DNA from: an uncultured Parvibacter sp.
Lineage (GTDB): Bacteria > Actinomycetota > Coriobacteriia > Coriobacteriales > Eggerthellaceae
DNA length: 36,900 bases
Direction of reading: 5' to 3'
Assembly: GCA_947649875.1 (NCBI GenBank)
Contig: CANSTH010000009.1
Coordinates: forward strand, 1-36,900
This document shows positions 7,290 through 14,840 of the stretch, in pieces. The notes beneath the pieces were generated by a model. It saw only the letters and a program-made list of their open reading frames with translations, made no database searches and was not told the origin of the DNA. Positions within the stretch are counted from its first letter, which is position 1. Every line of letters starts with the position of its first letter. A program made the position numbers and the translations under genes.

Positions 7290-8846
7290 ATGAAAAACAG
7301 TAGTTTTGCGCCTCGTGAAGGAAGAGTCGATGCCCAGTTCCTATCTTCGGTTTTGGGAATTGGTTCGCTTTTGGCGATATATTCTTTCTACCGGGTCGAT
7401 TCTTCTTTGGGCTTAGTCACAGAAACTGATTGGCTCTATCTGCTTCCCTACGCTGTGGGGGCAATGGCATTCTTGTTTGCCTTTGGTCTGGCGGTGGCGG
7501 GCAGGCTGCAAGGCAATCTTCCGTGGCAGACTATGGATCTTTGCGCTGCCATCATTGGGGTGCTATCTGCGGTGGCTCTTTCTTGCTGTAGTCCCCATTC
7601 GGTCGAATGGCTTACACGGGCTTGTCGGGTGCTTTTGCGTATCGTAGTGTGCTATTTCTTCGTATCGTGGGGGTCTATTCTCTTTCGAGAGTCTGTGCGA
7701 TCCACGGTGCTTGTGCTTTGCGGAGCCTTCTTGGTGCGCGCGGCATTCTTTCTCCTTTGTGGCCTTGCGGGCCCTCAAGCGATGGCTCCCTCTGTGGTAT
7801 TCCTTCCAGCGGTGGTGGCGGTTTCCCTTGGGGTGATGCGCGAAAACTCGCTAATAGGAAACAGGGCCGCAGCGCTTCCTCAAGAGTATTGCATTGCGCC
7901 TTTTTCCGGCCGCGATGCTGCACTGCAACGTAAAGCTGTGGTGGCCCTTTGCCTCATGGTGGGGTGTTGCGGCTATCTTTTGGTGTTTGCTCGAACCACG
8001 TGGTTCGGGTTTCAAGATGCGCAGGGAATTATTTGGCTGCAGTTCTTCCAGGCTCTCAGTAATGCGGCCATCGGCCTGTTGTTCTGGGTGCTCTATCGCC
8101 GTCGCTGGAATCCTCAGTCGGTCTCGACTTTTTGGGCGTTTCCGCTTGTGGCCGTCATATGCGCCCTGCTGTATGTGCTGTCCAATGTCGATGGCCGTAT
8201 CACGCTCATCGGTAGTTTTGGAGTCGATTTCGCAGGTTCTATTTTGCTTGCAGCCACAATTCTCGTGCCCTTCTTCTTTTCCCGAAAACGACGGCTGGTG
8301 GCCTACTGTGCGCTCAACGCTTCGCGCACTCTGTTCCAAACGCTGGCTACTGCTGCGTTTTCCCTGTCGGCGGCCGTGGGGCTCCAAACGGCGCTTTCGG
8401 TGCTGATGTTGATGCTTTTGCTTGGATCGTTCGTTTTCTATATTCCTACCATGCAAAAAGCGGCTACCCAATGGTTCAGACCTTGGCGCGATGATGCTTC
8501 GGCTGATGGTGGTGTAGCGGAAAGCGAAGAGCTGCTTTCGATCCGCAGCGAACTCGACGGCCTGCGGGATGAATTGCAGACCATGCGATTCGCCGATGCC
8601 GCTCGATCTGAAGAGGAACGTTGGCGGGAATTGAGCCGCCGCTTCTCCCTTACGCGTCGAGAGGAGGAGGTATTCCTTCTTCTTGCCTCGGGGTATACGG
8701 CGAAAACGATTGCCGACAGGCTGGTGATTTCGGTATCAACAGTTAAAACCCATGTTGGCAATGTGTATGCCAAGATAGGGGTAAAGTCTCAGCAGGAATT
8801 ACTGAAATGGTTGGAAGAGGCTGCCCGCGAAAGCGAAGAGCAATAA
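7290..8846 (+). CDS. Polytopic membrane LuxR-family transcriptional regulator
   Basis: The 518-residue protein has many hydrophobic helices over roughly its first 400 residues (for example FLSSVLGIGSLLAIYSFY, LLPYAVGAMAFLFAFGLAVAG, AALSVLMLMLLLGSFVFYI appear in order), then a soluble linker and a C-terminal LuxR/GerE helix-turn-helix (FSLTRREEEVFLLLASGYTA, IADRLVISVSTVKTHVGNVYAK). This architecture is expanded in Eggerthellaceae, where such regulators sit beside dehydroxylase and other molybdoenzyme genes; here it is divergent from one. It probably senses a substrate or a membrane signal and activates the molybdoenzyme operon. Start ATG 7290 is chosen because GGGGAGG lies nine bases upstream; the frame is open from ATG 7158, which lacks a good site. 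The gene is AT-richer than neighbouring housekeeping genes. Confidence 0.85.
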   Translation: MKNSSFAPREGRVDAQFLSSVLGIGSLLAIYSFYRVDSSLGLVTETDWLYLLPYAVGAMAFLFAFGLAVAGRLQGNLPWQTMDLCAAIIGVLSAVALSCCSPHSVEWLTRACRVLLRIVVCYFFVSWGSILFRESVRSTVLVLCGAFLVRAAFFLLCGLAGPQAMAPSVVFLPAVVAVSLGVMRENSLIGNRAAALPQEYCIAPFSGRDAALQRKAVVALCLMVGCCGYLLVFARTTWFGFQDAQGIIWLQFFQALSNAAIGLLFWVLYRRRWNPQSVSTFWAFPLVAVICALLYVLSNVDGRITLIGSFGVDFAGSILLAATILVPFFFSRKRRLVAYCALNASRTLFQTLATAAFSLSAAVGLQTALSVLMLMLLLGSFVFYIPTMQKAATQWFRPWRDDASADGGVAESEELLSIRSELDGLRDELQTMRFADAARSEEERWRELSRRFSLTRREEEVFLLLASGYTAKTIADRLVISVSTVKTHVGNVYAKIGVKSQQELLKWLEEAARESEEQ

Positions 8847-8903
8847 TCGAGGCCGGGCCTGGGCAAAAGTGGGACGGGTGCCGGACAGCAAGCGCTCTCT
8901 GGG

Positions 8904-9026
8904 GAAATCGGCGGCATTCTTGCCAGGAAGGCGCTGGTGGACGCGGCGCTCCTGGCAGTGCTCGTGCTCTCGTCCATGTCCATAGTCTCCAGCGCCTACA
9001 ACCCCTTCATCTACTTCCAGTTCTAG
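8904..9026 (+). pseudogene. Remnant of an MBOAT (AlgI-like) O-acyltransferase C-terminus
   Basis: An open stretch ending at TAG 9024-9026 reads GGILARKALVDAALLAVLVL then SSMSIVSSAYNPFIYFQF. A final hydrophobic helix followed by YNPFIYF(R/Q)F is the characteristic C-terminus of AlgI-type membrane-bound O-acyltransferases. No start codon, ribosome site or upstream catalytic part is present; in this frame the first stop upstream is that of luxR at 8844. I read it as the leftover of a deleted gene. The remaining 9027-9241 holds no gene or RNA I recognise, apart from the ribosome-binding site of the next gene. Confidence 0.6.
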
Positions 9027-9241
9027 CAAATTTCCGGATCGAAGCAGGGACTCTCGAACACGCCGGGGCTGAGCGGCAAGCATGTTACTAGCGGAGCGTG
9101 GCAGGTGGCTTTGCTCCTACGGGCGAAAAAAAGCCGAGCCCACGGTCCGTGCGGTTCAAGGGGCGCTAATATGGGCCATACGTTACAAGCGCCGGTGCCA
9201 CCTGGCGTTCACAAGTCTCATTTTGCGCCGAAGGATGTCTC

Positions 9242-10606
9242 ATGCAAATTACGCCTCAGGAAATTGCCGAAACACTGGCGATGGTCAATAAGCAGAATCT
9301 GGACATACGCACCATTACGCTTGGGTTGAACCTGCGCGGATGCGTTGACAGCGATATCAACGTGGTAGCGCGCAAGGTTTACAACCGCATGACCACTGCC
9401 GCCGAAAAGCTGGTGCCCACGGCTGAACAGCTGGAGCGGGAATTCGGCATTCCCATTGTGAACAAGCGCATTTCCGTTACGCCCATCGCAGAGGTGTGCG
9501 CGGCGGTGACGGCGGTGGACCTTACGCCGGTCGCCGAGGCTATGGATCGCGCCGGCAAAGAGGTGGGCGTCGATTTTGTCGGTGGCTTTTCGGCGCTGGT
9601 GCAGAAGGGCGCCTCGGTGGCAGACACCAAGCTCATGGAGTCTATCCCTCATGCGTTGGCGGTTACCGATAATGTGTGTTCGTCGGTAAATGTGGGCTCT
9701 ACTCGTGCGGGCATCAACATGGATGCGGTGCTGAAGATGTCCCACATCATCCTCGACACCGCTAAGGCCACTGCCGACCGCGACTGCATTGGCGCGGGCA
9801 AGCTGGTGGTGTTCTGCAACGCAGTGGAGGACAACCCCTTTATGGCGGGCGCCTTCCACGGTTCCGGCGAAGCGGATGAAGTGGTGAATGTGGGGGTTTC
9901 CGGTCCCGGGGTGGTGCGTGCGGTGCTAGCGGACCTGCCCAAGGATGCGGATATCACCACGGTGGCCGAGGCCATCAAGGCCACGGCATTCAAAATTACC
10001 CGCGCTGGCGAGCTAATGGCCCGCGAGGCCTCGCGGCGGCTGGGGGTGCAGAAGGGTATCCTGGATCTGTCGCTGGCCCCAACTCCTGCCCCCGGCGACT
10101 CGGTGGCGGAGATTCTGGAAGCCATTGGCGTAGGGGAGTGCGGCGGCCCCGGCACCACGGCGGCGCTGGCCATGCTCAACGATGCCGTGAAGAAGGGCGG
10201 CGTTATGGCGTCGTCTTCCGTTGGCGGCCTGTCCGGCGCCTTCATCCCCGTGTCGGAGGACGCCGGCATGATTCGTGCTGCCGAAGACGGGGCGCTTTCC
10301 CTGGAGAAGCTGGAAGCGATGACTTGCGTGTGCTCGGTGGGGCTGGACATGATTGCCGTTCCCGGCGACATCACGCCCGAGACCATCTTTGGCATCATCG
10401 CCGATGAGTGCGCCATTGGCATGATCAACTGCAAGACCACTGCCGTGCGCCTCATTCCCGCCATCGGCAAGAAGGTGGGGGACACCCTGAACTTCGGCGG
10501 CCTTCTGGGCTATGCGCCGGTAATGCCGGTGAACACCCATGCCGGCACTGTGTTCGCCCATCGCGGTGGCCGCATGCCCGCTCCGCTGAACTCGCTGAAG
10601 AACTAG
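9242..10606 (+). CDS. UPF0210 / DUF711 (PFL-like) family protein
   Basis: The 454-residue protein is a full-length member of the UPF0210 (DUF711, 'PFL family') group, recognisable by [17 protein letters not shown] near the start, [34 protein letters not shown]-like glycine-rich segments, and [20 protein letters not shown]. The fold is related to glycyl-radical enzymes of the pyruvate formate-lyase type, but no biochemical role is established. In many Firmicutes and Actinobacteria a small ACT-domain protein (UPF0237) is encoded just before it; none is visible here. AAGGA lies six bases before the ATG. The stop interlocks with that of the convergent coaX gene through a shared CTAG. Confidence 0.88.
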   Translation: MQITPQEIAETLAMVNKQNLDIRTITLGLNLRGCVDSDINVVARKVYNRMTTAAEKLVPTAEQLEREFGIPIVNKRISVTPIAEVCAAVTAVDLTPVAEAMDRAGKEVGVDFVGGFSALVQKGASVADTKLMESIPHALAVTDNVCSSVNVGSTRAGINMDAVLKMSHIILDTAKATADRDCIGAGKLVVFCNAVEDNPFMAGAFHGSGEADEVVNVGVSGPGVVRAVLADLPKDADITTVAEAIKATAFKITRAGELMAREASRRLGVQKGILDLSLAPTPAPGDSVAEILEAIGVGECGGPGTTAALAMLNDAVKKGGVMASSSVGGLSGAFIPVSEDAGMIRAAEDGALSLEKLEAMTCVCSVGLDMIAVPGDITPETIFGIIADECAIGMINCKTTAVRLIPAIGKKVGDTLNFGGLLGYAPVMPVNTHAGTVFAHRGGRMPAPLNSLKN

Positions 10607-11373
10607 CGCTCCTGCGCTTCCAAAATAAGTCGTAGCCCCTCCAGCGTGAGGTCGGGATTCACCACTTGGATAGTCTCGCACAGGGGCGCCATCGCCTCTG
10701 CCAGGCCGCCGGTGGCCACTACGGTGGCCTCGTATCCCAACTGACGGAAGATGCGCCGTACCAGGCCGTCTACTCGGTCTGCTTCGCCCAGCATCACGCC
10801 GGATTGGATGGCCTCGACGGTATTGGTGCCTATCGGCTGCAGCGGTGCGGACAGCTCGATGGCCGGTAGCAGGGCGCCATGGGATGTGAGGGCGGCGGCG
10901 CTGGTTTGCAGCCCCGGCGCGATGATGCCCCCTACGAAGCGACCTTCGCGGTTTATTACCTCGATGTTGGTGGCGGTGCCGAAATCAACCACCACTACCG
11001 GCGCGCCGTACAGGGCGCTGGCCGCCACTGCATCGGCTACGCGGTCGGCACCTATCTCGTGGGGATGGGGATAGTCGGCGGCAAACAGCCCGGCGGCGGT
11101 GCGGGCGTTGCAGCACAGCATATCGATACCGTTTGCATCGTGCACGGCCTTTTGCCAGGCGCTGGTGAGCTGTGGCACTACTGAGGCAATGGCGGCGCGA
11201 TCGATGGCGGCAGAGTCGATGCCGGAAGCCTGCATGAGCGGCGTTAGCACCGAACGCAGCTCGTCGGAAGTGTTCAGGCGATTCGTGCCTATTCGCCACG
11301 AAGCCAGCAGCTTGCGCCCATCGTAGATTCCTACTACCGTGTGGGTGTTCCCAATGTCCACAACAAGTAACAT
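10603..11373 (-). CDS. coaX: Type III pantothenate kinase
   Basis: CoaX phosphorylates pantothenate with ATP in the first committed step of coenzyme A synthesis and is not feedback-inhibited by CoA. The 256-residue protein starts [19 protein letters not shown] (the phosphate-binding DIGNT motif), and has [16 protein letters not shown] (substrate-site GADR), [14 protein letters not shown] (second phosphate-binding aspartate) and [11 protein letters not shown]. Length is normal. The ribosome-binding site is weak. It is divergent from the OmpR-type regulator at 11497 and overlaps the UPF0210 gene end by four bases. Confidence 0.93.
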   Translation of the reverse strand: MLLVVDIGNTHTVVGIYDGRKLLASWRIGTNRLNTSDELRSVLTPLMQASGIDSAAIDRAAIASVVPQLTSAWQKAVHDANGIDMLCCNARTAAGLFAADYPHPHEIGADRVADAVAASALYGAPVVVVDFGTATNIEVINREGRFVGGIIAPGLQTSAAALTSHGALLPAIELSAPLQPIGTNTVEAIQSGVMLGEADRVDGLVRRIFRQLGYEATVVATGGLAEAMAPLCETIQVVNPDLTLEGLRLILEAQER

Positions 11374-11496
11374 AATTATGACAACCTAACTGTACTTTTC
11401 TCCACAATAGCTATATTTTAGACGAGAATTATATCGAACCCTAAACGGTCTGCCCCCAAGGGTGCATCTTCAGAGTGACGAGAGAAAGGCATTGTC

Positions 11497-12192
11497 ATGA
11501 CAGAAACCCCCAGCCGCATCCTTGTTGTTGACGACGAGCCCTCCATCACCGAGTTCGTCAGCTACGCATTGAAGAAGGAAGGCTACAACGCCGACGTAGT
11601 GGACAATGGTGAGGAGGCGTTCGTCCTTGCGAGCAAGAACAAGTATGACCTTTTCATCTTGGACATCATGCTGCCGGGTATGGACGGCTACGAGCTGTGC
11701 CGCCGGCTGCGCTCAAAAACCACGTCGCCTGTGCTGTTCTTGTCTGCCCGCGATACCGAGCTTGACAAGGTGGTGGGCCTGGAGATTGGCGGCGATGACT
11801 ATCTGGCCAAGCCTTTTGGCGTGCGCGAGCTTATTGCGCGCGTGCGCGCGCTGCTGCGCCGCGGCGCCGGTGGCGATTTCCCCGGAGCCAGCAACTCCAT
11901 TACCGTAAGTGGTATAACGCTGGACGAGGATGCCCATACGGCGGCAGGCGACAATGGCGAGATCGATCTTACCCCGCGCGAGTTCGAGCTGTTGGCCAGC
12001 CTCATGAAGAGCGCCGGCAAGGTGGTTTCCCGCGAAGACCTGCTGCGTGACGCCTGGGGCTGGGAGTACCTCACCGAAACCAAGACGGTGGACACCCACA
12101 TCAAGCGCCTGCGCGACAAGATCGCCGGCGCCGGCTACGACCCCGGTCTGGTGGAAACCGTCCGTGGCTACGGCTACCGCTTCCATGCGTAA
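11497..12192 (+). CDS. OmpR/PhoB-family response regulator (orphan)
   Basis: The 231-residue protein has an N-terminal receiver domain (ILVVDDEPS acidic pocket, phospho-acceptor D56 in LFILDIMLPGMDG, conserved Lys in LAKPFG) and a C-terminal winged-helix DNA-binding domain (LTPREFELLASLMKSAGKVV, VDTHIKRLRDKI, VRGYGYRFHA). GAAAGG lies seven bases before the ATG. No histidine kinase gene is adjacent: the gene is followed at once by a strong terminator. It therefore works with a kinase encoded elsewhere or is controlled differently. Target genes cannot be told from sequence. Confidence 0.93.
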   Translation: MTETPSRILVVDDEPSITEFVSYALKKEGYNADVVDNGEEAFVLASKNKYDLFILDIMLPGMDGYELCRRLRSKTTSPVLFLSARDTELDKVVGLEIGGDDYLAKPFGVRELIARVRALLRRGAGGDFPGASNSITVSGITLDEDAHTAAGDNGEIDLTPREFELLASLMKSAGKVVSREDLLRDAWGWEYLTETKTVDTHIKRLRDKIAGAGYDPGLVETVRGYGYRFHA

Positions 12193-12218
12193 GTCGCGCC
12201 TAACGCAAAGCTTCCCCA

Positions 12219-12244
12219 AGAGGGCCTCCGGGCCCTCTTTTTTT
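12219..12244 (+). terminator. Rho-independent terminator after the response regulator
   Basis: An 8-bp perfect stem AGAGGGCC / GGCCCTCT with a TCCG tetraloop is followed by seven T's, 27 bases after the stop codon at 12192. It is a textbook intrinsic terminator on the plus strand. Confidence 0.92.
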
Positions 12245-12255
12245 CGTTCTCGTCT

Positions 12256-12381
12256 CGGCAGCCTCGTTACAACGCTGCCACCGAGGCCGCCATCCGAGAG
12301 TCTCGTGACATCATGTCGGGCAAGATGGCCCCCAAGCCCTATGCCTCCACCGAGGCGATGTTTGCCGACTTGAACCAGTAG
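12256..12381 (+). pseudogene. Remnant of a RelB/DinJ-type antitoxin C-terminus
   Basis: A frame ending at TAG 12379-12381 reads YNAATEAAIRESRDIMSGKM then APKPYASTEAMFADLNQ. This matches the C-terminal pattern of RelB/DinJ antitoxins (N-A-x-T-E-A-A-x-x-E-x-x-x-I-M-x-G, then a YxSxxEMFADL ending). The N-terminal ribbon-helix-helix half and start codon are missing; upstream the frame runs straight into the terminator of the response-regulator gene. No toxin gene follows. It is most likely a deletion relic of a toxin-antitoxin locus. Confidence 0.6.
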
Positions 12382-12395
12382 CTATTTCTGTCTAT

Positions 12396-12432
12396 TTCGG
12401 CAGATTTTATCTACGGGACAAAATCTGCCGAA
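12396..12432. repeat. 13-bp perfect inverted repeat
   Basis: TTCGGCAGATTTT (12396-12408) and AAAATCTGCCGAA (12420-12432) form a perfect 13-bp stem with an 11-nt loop, 15 bases after the antitoxin relic. It could be a terminator remnant for the lost toxin-antitoxin genes or a protein-binding site. No T run follows the second arm. Confidence 0.55.
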
Positions 12433-12487
12433 CCAAACCCGCTGTGCCCTCTACCGAGTGGGGGAGGTGAGAGGCTTGGACGCCCTC

Positions 12488-12493
12488 TATAAT
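12488..12493 (+). promoter_or_regulatory. -10 box of the fhs promoter
   Basis: A perfect TATAAT lies 59 bases before the fhs start codon. No good -35 hexamer is present at the usual 16-18 bp distance, so an activator or a non-consensus promoter is possible. Confidence 0.45.
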
Positions 12494-12552
12494 GGGGGCA
12501 GTTGACGACGAAGGCGCTTTTGGCGGAGCGTCTGAGGGAGAAAGAGGGCTTC

Positions 12553-14241
12553 ATGCTGACGGACATCGAGATTGCGCAGGCGGCCGAGCCGAAGAAGATC
12601 ACCGAGATCGCTGAGGCGGCAGGCATTGGTGAGGAATACCTGGAGCTGTACGGCAACTACAAGGCGAAGGTGGACTACAACCTGCTTCGCCGTGAACAGC
12701 ACCAACCCGGCAAGTTGATTCTGGTGACCGCCATCAACCCCACGCCCGCCGGCGAGGGCAAAACCACCACAACGGTGGGTTTGGCCGATGCCCTTTCCCT
12801 CATCGGCAAGAACGTGGTGGTGGCGCTGCGCGAGCCCTCCCTTGGCCCGGTGTTCGGTATCAAGGGCGGCGCGGCCGGCGGCGGATATGCCCAGGTGGTG
12901 CCTATGGAAGACATCAACCTGCACTTCACCGGTGACTTCCACGCCATCGGGGCGGCCAACAACCTGCTGGCGGCACTGCTAGACGCCCATATCCAAAACG
13001 GCAACGAGCTGGGCATCGATGTGCGCAAGATAACCTGGAAGCGCGTGGTGGACATGAACGACCGCCAGCTGCGCCACATCGTGGACGGCCTGGGCGGCAA
13101 GGCCCATGGCGTGCCCCGCGAGGATGGCTTCGACATCACGGTGGCCTCCGAGGTGATGGCGGTGTTCTGCCTGGCCACCTCTATCACCGACCTCAAAGAG
13201 CGCTTGGGCAAGATTGTGGTGGGCTACACCTACGATGACAAGCCGGTGACCGCTCACGACCTGCACGCCGAAGGTGCCATGACCGCGCTCCTGAAGGATG
13301 CCCTGAAACCCAACTTGGTGCAGACCCTCGAGGGTACGCCGGCGTTCGTGCACGGCGGCCCCTTCGCCAATATCGCCCACGGCTGCAACTCTATCATGGC
13401 CACCCGCATGGCGCTGGCACTGGGGGACTACTGCGTTACCGAGGCCGGCTTCGGTGCCGACCTGGGCGCCGAGAAGTTCCTGGACATCAAGTGCCGCCTG
13501 GCGGGGCTGGCCCCCGATGCCGTGGTGGTGGTGGCCACGGTGCGCGCGCTGAAGAACCATGGCGGCGTTGCCAAGGCCGATCTCAACGAGGAGAACCTGG
13601 AGGCGCTGGAGGCGGGCCTGCCCAATCTGTTGCAGCACGTGCAGAACATCACCGAGGTGTACAACTTGCCTTGCGTGGTGGCCATCAACGCGTTCCCCAC
13701 CGACACCAAGGCCGAGCTTGACCTGGTGGAGGCCAAATGCCGCGAGCTGGGCGTGAACGTGGCCCTCTCCGAAGTGTGGGCCAAGGGCGGCGAAGGCGGT
13801 GTGGCGCTGGCGGAGGAAGTGGTGAAGCTGTGCGAGAACGGCGACGAAGCCGGCCGCAGCGCCGAGACATTCACCTTCTCCTACGACAGCAACCTGTCCA
13901 TCGCCGAGAAGATCGAGGCCATCGCCAAGCGCGTCTACCATGCCGATGGCGTCATCTTCGAGCCGGCTGCCCAGAAAGAGATCAAGCAGCTGGAGGGTTT
14001 GGGCTTCGGAGATATGCCGGTGTGCATGGCGAAAACTCAGTACTCTTTCAGCGACGATGCCTCCAAGTTGGGCGCCCCGCGCGACTTCAAGATCACGGTG
14101 CGCCAGGTGAAGGTGTCTGCCGGCGCCGGGTTCATCGTGGCCCTCACCGGCTCCATCATGACCATGCCCGGCTTAGGCAAGGCCCCCGCCGCCTTCAAAA
14201 TCGACGTAGACGAAAACGGCGTTATTTCCGGGCTATTTTAG
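12553..14241 (+). CDS. fhs: Formate--tetrahydrofolate ligase
   Basis: This enzyme makes 10-formyl-THF from formate, THF and ATP, feeding one-carbon metabolism (purines, fMet, or the methyl branch of the Wood-Ljungdahl pathway). The 562-residue protein has the family N-terminus MLTDIEIAQ, the P-loop TPAGEGKT (about residues 64-71), [20 protein letters not shown], and the C-terminal [20 protein letters not shown]. Start ATG 12553 is chosen because GAGGG lies five bases upstream and it fits the family start; the frame continues up to a TTG at 12502, which would overlap the promoter region. No folD or other pathway gene is adjacent, so a role in acetogenesis cannot be claimed. Confidence 0.95.
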   Translation: MLTDIEIAQAAEPKKITEIAEAAGIGEEYLELYGNYKAKVDYNLLRREQHQPGKLILVTAINPTPAGEGKTTTTVGLADALSLIGKNVVVALREPSLGPVFGIKGGAAGGGYAQVVPMEDINLHFTGDFHAIGAANNLLAALLDAHIQNGNELGIDVRKITWKRVVDMNDRQLRHIVDGLGGKAHGVPREDGFDITVASEVMAVFCLATSITDLKERLGKIVVGYTYDDKPVTAHDLHAEGAMTALLKDALKPNLVQTLEGTPAFVHGGPFANIAHGCNSIMATRMALALGDYCVTEAGFGADLGAEKFLDIKCRLAGLAPDAVVVVATVRALKNHGGVAKADLNEENLEALEAGLPNLLQHVQNITEVYNLPCVVAINAFPTDTKAELDLVEAKCRELGVNVALSEVWAKGGEGGVALAEEVVKLCENGDEAGRSAETFTFSYDSNLSIAEKIEAIAKRVYHADGVIFEPAAQKEIKQLEGLGFGDMPVCMAKTQYSFSDDASKLGAPRDFKITVRQVKVSAGAGFIVALTGSIMTMPGLGKAPAAFKIDVDENGVISGLF

Positions 14242-14265
14242 TTCCGGGTAGCTAAGTTCTTGCGC

Positions 14266-14304
14266 GCCGCCCGACAACTCACCGCGGTGGAGTCGGGCGG
14301 GCAC
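14266..14304 (+). repeat. Repeat R1, copy 1 (hairpin after fhs)
   Basis: The segment starts GCCGCCCGA and contains a 9-bp perfect stem, CCGCCCGAC (14267-14275) with GTCGGGCGG (14292-14300), enclosing the palindrome CACCGCGGTG. About 33 of 39 bases match 36790-36828 near the end of the window. It is the first of three repeats packed into the 599-bp gap between fhs and the lipoprotein gene. Confidence 0.6.
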
Positions 14305-14314
14305 ACCCTCAGTC

Positions 14315-14375
14315 GCTCAGACAGTCCTGCTTTGGAAAAGGCGCCACTGGCGCCTTTTCGTCGTGCGGAACTCGC
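14315..14375 (+). terminator. Hairpin repeat R2, copy B; likely fhs terminator
   Basis: AAAAGGCGCC (14336-14345) and GGCGCCTTTT (14349-14358) form a perfect 10-bp stem around the loop ACT, ending in four T's. The element, from GCTCAG to GAACTCGC, is related to copy A after lysC (1143-1206). Three stem positions differ between the copies and all three remain paired. It is probably both a terminator for fhs and a member of a dispersed repeat family. Confidence 0.7.
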
Positions 14376-14423
14376 TTTGTGAGGGCATGCCCGCCCGCCC
14401 AGTTCGTTTCTGGCGGGCGGCTG

Positions 14424-14575
14424 AACATCGTGGATGGGCCGGTTCGGCGGGCCGGAGCGAGGTCCGGCCAAGCGGAGCGCAGAGGAGATCCACTCGGTCG
14501 CGAAGCGGCCGAGTTAGCTCCGATAGCGCGGAGCGTCGAGCGCAGGCCTGGCGAACCGGCCCACCTTTGGGAGAG
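14424..14575. repeat. Cloverleaf-like repeat R3, copy 1
   Basis: The core 14435-14563 (129 bp) is bounded by perfect 12-bp inverted ends TGGGCCGGTTCG and CGAACCGGCCCA. Inside are three hairpins: GGCCGGA / TCCGGCC, ACTCGGTCGC / GCGGCCGAGT (one G-T pair) and GCTCCG / CGGAGC. Together they would fold as a closed stem with three arms. The same element occurs at 19764-19910 and starts again at 36848. No open reading frame is carried. It could be a miniature inverted-repeat element or a structured RNA. Confidence 0.75.
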
Positions 14576-14592
14576 CTCCGAGCAAAAACGTA

Positions 14593-14598
14593 TATAAT
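14593..14598 (+). promoter_or_regulatory. -10-like TATAAT upstream of the riboswitch
   Basis: A perfect TATAAT lies 60 bp upstream of the cobalamin aptamer and just before an intrinsic-terminator-like hairpin (14602-14637). It is the best -10 candidate for the lipoprotein transcript; no convincing -35 was found. Confidence 0.4.
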
Positions 14599-14601
14599 CT
14601 C

Positions 14602-14637
14602 AAGCTGCTGTCGTTTGCGCGCGACGGCAGCTTTTTT
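14602..14637 (+). terminator. Intrinsic terminator-like hairpin
   Basis: AAGCTGCTGTCG (14602-14613) pairs with CGACGGCAGCTT (14622-14633), 12 bp with one G-T pair, and a run of six T's covers 14632-14637. It may stop read-through from fhs, or form the very 5' end of the riboswitch transcript if the TATAAT just upstream is used. Confidence 0.75.
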
Positions 14638-14652
14638 GTTGGAGCGCGAAGT

Positions 14653-14818
14653 GGCCTGAGTTCGGGGCAGGAGTTTTTCTGCTGTGGGGCGCTGCGGGTA
14701 GGGGAGTCCTGCTGCGGCGCGCCTCGGGGAATGGGGGTGGAAGTCCCCCGCTATGCCAGTAACCGTAAAGCCCGCCTGTGGGCGGCGAAGTCGGAATGCC
14801 GAGCCGAACCGATAGGCC
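14653..14818 (+). ncRNA. Cobalamin riboswitch-like aptamer
   Basis: The leader of the DUF4430 lipoprotein gene has the cobalamin-aptamer core: GGGAA, then GGTGGAAGTC within a G5/C5 stem (14733-14749), CGCTATGCCAGTAACCGTAA (B12-box-like), a GC hairpin (CCGCC / GGCGG), and AAGTCGGAATGCCGAGCC. The ends can close as P1: GGCCT (14653-14657) with AGGCC (14814-14818), and TTCGG (14661-14665) with CCGAA (14804-14808). The ribosome-binding site of the next gene starts four bases after P1, so translational control is plausible. Identification is by eye, not by covariance-model search; ligand could be adenosylcobalamin or a smaller cobalamin. Confidence 0.78.
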
Positions 14819-14840
14819 CTGGAGAGAAAGGTTTGTACCT

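Noticed and set aside
9100-9180. tRNA-like stretch with GGTTCAAG near 9150
   Set aside because: No acceptor stem, anticodon arm or D arm could be paired around it.
12553-14241. Formate-THF ligase as evidence of acetogenesis
   Set aside because: No other Wood-Ljungdahl gene is present in the window; the enzyme is common in non-acetogens.
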